The notes below the pieces were generated by a model. The model was not told the origin of the DNA. It saw only the letters and a list, made by a program, of their open reading frames with translations, and did no database searches. The translations under genes were made by a program, and so were the position numbers. A DNA stretch of 34,806 bases from DATJOQ01 sp050010455 (lineage in GTDB: Bacteria; Desulfobacterota; Binatia; Binatales; Binataceae), in assembly GCA_050010455.1 (NCBI GenBank), contig JBEKLA010000017.1:1-34806 (forward strand), read 5' to 3'. Below, one piece after another: positions 31,893-34,806 of this stretch (positions are counted from its first letter, which is position 1; every line of letters starts with the position of its first letter).

Positions 31893-32690
31893 ATGAACCT
31901 AAATCTGAGAATCTGGCGGCAGGTCTCTTCCGCCGTCCCCGGCGAATTCAAGGACTATCAGGTCAAGGGTATTGCCCCGGATATGTCATTCCTCGAGATG
32001 CTCGACGCGCTCAACGAGGATTTGACGGCGCGCGGCGAGCCGACAGTAGCTTTCGAGCATGATTGCCGTGAGGGTATCTGCGGTTCTTGCGGGTTCTTGA
32101 TAAACGGCATAGCCCACGGCTCCCAGCGCGGCACCACCGTATGCCAACTCTCGATGCGCTTCTTCAACGATGGCGACCATCTGGTAATCGAGCCGTGGCG
32201 CGCTCGCGCCTTTCCGGTGATCAGAGACCTGATAGTCGACCGATCGGCGTTTGACCGGATCATCCAGGCCGGGGGGTTTATCAGCGCGCCGACGGGAAGC
32301 GCGCCCGATGCCAATGCGATTCTCGTCCCCAAGGAAGCCGCGGATACCTCCTTCGATGCCGCCGCGTGCATCGGATGCGGCGCCTGCGTGGCGGCTAGTC
32401 CCAACGCATCCGCGATGCTGTTCACGTCCGCCAAAATTACTCATCTCAACGCTCTTCCCCAGGGGCAGCCCCAGCGGGACCAGCGGACTCTGAACATGGT
32501 AGCCGCGATGTCCCGCGAGGGCTTCGGCAGTTGCACGAATCATGGCGAATGCGAAGCGGTGTGCCCCAAGGAAATACCGATAGAGTTTATCGGAAATATG
32601 AACCGCCAACTGATTCGCGCGACTTGGCGCCGCCATCGTGAGCCACTGGTTGTGACGACGACGCAACTATCTACCGAGGACAATCACTAG
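31893..32690 (+). CDS. sdhB: Succinate dehydrogenase iron-sulfur subunit with a Ser at one 3Fe-4S ligand
   Basis: 265 residues. The 2Fe-2S cluster has C58, C63, C66 (CREGICGSC) and C84. The 4Fe-4S cluster has C159, C162, C165 (CIGCGAC) and C224. The 3Fe-4S cluster should use the Cys four residues after C165, plus C214 and C220. Here that position is S169 (VAASPNAS; codon AGT at 32397-32399). A TGT-to-AGT change is a single base, so it may be genuine, lineage-specific or a sequencing error. The rest is normal (IGCGACVA, LPQGQP, CTNHGECEAVCPKEIP). It starts 2 bases after sdhA and completes the operon sdhCAB. Confidence 0.95.
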   Translation: MNLNLRIWRQVSSAVPGEFKDYQVKGIAPDMSFLEMLDALNEDLTARGEPTVAFEHDCREGICGSCGFLINGIAHGSQRGTTVCQLSMRFFNDGDHLVIEPWRARAFPVIRDLIVDRSAFDRIIQAGGFISAPTGSAPDANAILVPKEAADTSFDAAACIGCGACVAASPNASAMLFTSAKITHLNALPQGQPQRDQRTLNMVAAMSREGFGSCTNHGECEAVCPKEIPIEFIGNMNRQLIRATWRRHREPLVVTTTQLSTEDNH

Positions 32691-32757
32691 CAACGCTTGA
32701 ATCTCGCTGCTCGTGGTATTGCTTGATCTGGTTGCGCCGTTTCCGATGACCGTATGT

Positions 32758-32850
32758 CACGTGGTCTGAAGGAATCGCCTCGCGAAGTTGTTGCATGGTC
32801 CAGGCTGCGGTGGGATGGGCCGTCACGTTGGCGTGAACAATCCGCCGTGA
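32758..32850 (-). pseudogene. Transposase core fragment (rve-like), reverse strand
   Basis: The translation contains SRRIVHANVTAHPTAAWTMQ, then LREAIPSDH. This matches the second half of the same domain at 33061-33162 on the plus strand (SRRVIHLSATARPTAAWTLQ, LRETIPSDH). It is only about 31 residues long and is embedded in a longer frame without family likeness. A dead relative of the neighbouring transposase, in inverted orientation. Confidence 0.6.
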
Positions 32851-32958
32851 AAGACTGGTCTTAATTTCGTGCATTTCAAGCCAGCGCGACAATTTTTGCG
32901 GAGGACAATCTGCCGAAGTTGCCGGCCGGGGCTGCCCGACAGGCCTCGCGGCGATTAG

Positions 32959-33549
32959 CGTTGGGCGACTTTCCTCAGGAACCACGCTCGATCCATTGTC
33001 GCTTGCGACTTCGTCGTCGCGGTGACTGCCCGTTTTCGATTCCTCTATGTGTTTGTGGCTCTGGAGCATGCTTCGCGCCGGGTGATTCACCTCAGCGCGA
33101 CCGCTCGTCCCACTGCAGCCTGGACGCTTCAGCGACTGCGCGAGACCATACCTTCCGACCATAAGTATCGTTTCCTGATCCACGACCGCGACTCGATCTT
33201 TTCGACAGACCTCGACGCCGCACTCGCCCGGCTCGGCCTTAAGGTGATCCGAGCGCCGGTTCCCAGTCCCCAGGCCAACTCGCTTTGCGAACGGCTAATC
33301 GGGACGTTGCGGCGGGAGTGTCTCGATTGGATCATCCCGCTGAGCGAAGGACACCTGAACGAAACCTTGATGGAGTGGGCGAATCGAGGCCGACCACACT
33401 CCTCGTTGGGGCCCGGCATTCCGGATCCAACACTGCCGACGCGTTTACAATTGCATCGGCATCGGTTCGACCGACCAACTTCCGTTCTCGCTCATGCTAT
33501 CCTGAACGGACTGCACCACGAATATGCGATCACCGCGCGCGCAGCGTGA
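32959..33549 (+). pseudogene. Integrase-core (DDE) transposase with an in-frame TAG
   Basis: The homologous frame starts before a TAG codon (32956-32958) that stands where relatives have Gln in PRGDQRWATFLRNHA. After the stop the frame is intact: the first catalytic Asp in ACDFVVAVTARFRFLYVFV, the second in IHDRDSIFS, and the Glu in NSLCERLIGTLRRECLDW, then RPHSSLGPGIP. A CAG-to-TAG change explains the break. A GTG at 33022 could start a shortened product without the first Asp. The 5' part before 32956 (RPGLPDRPRGD) still shows likeness. Confidence 0.75.
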
Positions 33550-33584
33550 ACGTCGTGATATTTTTGCGGACCACAACGGTCGTC

Positions 33585-33830
33585 GAGAATCACCCTGGCC
33601 GCAGTGGCGACGCTGCGCTCGATTTCTGCCGCCGAAATCCGCCAGCCAGTTTCGGTCTGATTCGCGGTGCCTGTTATCAGGCTGCGTGCGACGTAGTAGC
33701 GATAACGGCGCTTGCCCCTGACCGCATGGCTCGGAGTGAGGCCTTCGCCAGATTCATCGAATAGCTTGCCGGCGAGCGGGCTGCTCATCGACTTGCTGGT
33801 CTTCCCACGAGCGCGCGCAGCGTGAGCATG
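33585..33830 (-). pseudogene. Serine recombinase C-terminal fragment
   Basis: In the reverse frame SPLAGKLFDESGEGLTPSHA, then RYRYYVARSLITG, then GWRISAAEIERSV resembles the zinc-ribbon/recombinase tail of large serine recombinases (LAGKLFDETGERLTPSHA-type). The catalytic N-terminal domain is absent and the open frame leads to unrelated residues, so it is a remnant. Confidence 0.6.
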
Positions 33831-33864
33831 GACCAAGGAGTGTACGGGAGCCTGAAGTAGCTGA

Positions 33865-34690
33865 TCATCGTCCCAGTAGGGTCCTCGCGTCTTGGAGGTC
33901 CAGCGTGTCGTGCCCCTCCGTGAACAAGCCGTACACCCTGGCGAGAAGATCGTGCGCTTCTCCTCTCTTCCTTTCAATCTGCTCCAGCCGCGCTAGGCTC
34001 ATCACCGCACGCATCTCCAGAGATCTTGCGCTCCGTTCGCGCGCGATCTTCAGTCCGCGCTGAAAGCACTGTTCCGCTTCCTTCGCTTGTGGATTGCGGT
34101 TCGCCGATCGCGCGGTCTTCCTTCTGTGCTTGGACGGCGCTAGCAACAGCTCTCCCTTGAAACGCCACAGCTCCGGCTCATAAAAACGATCGAGAGTGGT
34201 TTGCGTCAGATGTAGACCCTCGGTCACGTTCGCCAGCGCCTCACGCAGATTTCCGAGACGCAGGCTACCCTCAGCCAACAGGGCCAGCAGGACTGGCTTC
34301 GTCAACTTTGCCCCGTTGGACTCGAGGAGACCGATCCCGGCGCGCACCTCTTCGTATCCCAGGGCGGGTTTACCTAAGCGCATCTGTGCCCAGCCCTTGA
34401 GCGACTTGGCCAGGCTACCCCAAAATGGGAATGCGTGCTCAGTAGTAAGTGCCAAGGCTCGTTCGGCGAGGCGAAACGTTTCGGCGGCGTCGCCGCAGAG
34501 CAGCTCGACGAACGCTGCATGAACGTGAGCAGCCGCGACGGTGAAGGGCAGTTTCGCCCCCTCCGCCAGCGACAATGCCTTTCGATAGTTCCGTCGAGCG
34601 CTGTCTGGATAGCCCAAGAACCAAAGCCCCAACCCGCGGAACGCATAGGCAGCCACAAGGGGATCGAGGCCGTAGAACCTTGCTCTAGCA
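33865..34690 (-). pseudogene. TPR protein, C-terminal part of a cyclase/AAA+ regulator, 5'-truncated
   Basis: The frame is open from about 34726 and enters family-like sequence at RARFYGLDPLVAAYAFRGL (about 34695-34640). It continues through several TPR-like helical pairs (GYPDSARRNYRKAL, LAEGSLRLGNLREAL) and ends LFTEGHDTLDLQDARTLLG. That is the usual end of adenylate-cyclase-like or predicted-ATPase regulators with long TPR tails, which are four to five times longer. The N-terminal catalytic and ATPase parts are missing. A GTG at 34656 could start a short product. The break coincides with sequence that resembles an IS end. Confidence 0.65.
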
Positions 34691-34806
34691 GGCTGTTGAG
34701 GAAGGGGTTTGAATAGTCAGTGTTATCGGCATTGTGGAGATGGTAAGCGAGTCAGTCGCTGGGCTGGGCGGGTTTCGCTCGCCGAGGCGAGCGCGGCGGT
34801 GTGGTG
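34689..34806. mobile_element. Possible IS end at the window edge
   Basis: CAGGCTGTTGAG (34689-34700) resembles the common transposon end CAGGCTGTTGAAAA and lies exactly where the TPR gene loses likeness. The rest to the window edge has no recognisable frame. The element itself lies beyond the window. Weak evidence. Confidence 0.3.

Noticed and set aside
33285..33764. 159-residue forward frame
   Set aside because: Shadow of the transposase fragment and of the reverse recombinase remnant.
1..34806. CRISPR arrays or toxin-antitoxin pairs
   Set aside because: No regularly spaced repeats of 25-40 bases and no recognisable toxin beside the small regulators.

Overview
The window looks like a GC-rich Gram-negative chromosome. 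It has a type II secretion GspC-like protein, paired acyl-CoA dehydrogenases, a membrane-bound hydrogenase-like complex and a succinate dehydrogenase operon with a one-subunit di-heme-type anchor. The protein styles resemble soil or sediment Deltaproteobacteria-like lineages (Desulfobacterota or Binatota), but that placement is an inference from protein style only.

Layout. (1) 118-7658, host genes: a copper P1B ATPase, a GspC-like protein, a small membrane protein, a reverse-strand VOC plus two acyl-CoA dehydrogenase cluster, a 55-residue two-helix membrane protein and a bacteriohemerythrin. (2) 7951-18868, an integrated element of about 10.9 kb bounded by a 42-bp direct repeat made of the 5' half of tRNA-Ser(GCT). 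It carries an AlpA-like protein, a CHC2 zinc-finger replication-type protein, a secreted unknown protein, terminase small and large subunits, a small basic protein, an unknown 245-residue protein, a second excisionase-like HTH protein, an MT-A70 DNA methyltransferase, an XRE regulator and a tyrosine integrase. No portal, capsid, tail or lysis gene is recognisable. (3) 18829-18920, the reconstituted tRNA-Ser. (4) 19012-28186, two divergent HTH plus PTS-EIIA-like regulators, the second leading directly into a hydrogenase-4-like operon (hyfB, C, E, F, G, I). Its large subunit lacks the NiFe cysteines, as in energy-converting-hydrogenase-related (Ehr) complexes. (5) 28259-28911, an IS6-family remnant. 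(6) 29207-32690, sdhCAB, with a Cys-to-Ser change at a predicted 3Fe-4S ligand of SdhB. (7) 32758-34806, a graveyard of mobile-element pieces: two inverted transposase core fragments, a serine-recombinase tail and a truncated TPR protein that stops at a possible IS end.

How it works together. The element has genes for integration and excision, replication and DNA packaging, but none for making virions. It therefore reads best as a phage-satellite-like island that would borrow capsids from a helper phage, or as a very tidy prophage remnant. It integrated so that it replaced the 5' half and the promoter side of a host serine tRNA. The regenerated tRNA now lies 19 bp behind the integrase gene. 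The hydrogenase-like complex probably couples an unknown ferredoxin or quinone redox reaction to ion pumping rather than making H2. The adjacent HTH-EIIA proteins suggest control by phosphorylation or by a PTS-like signal.
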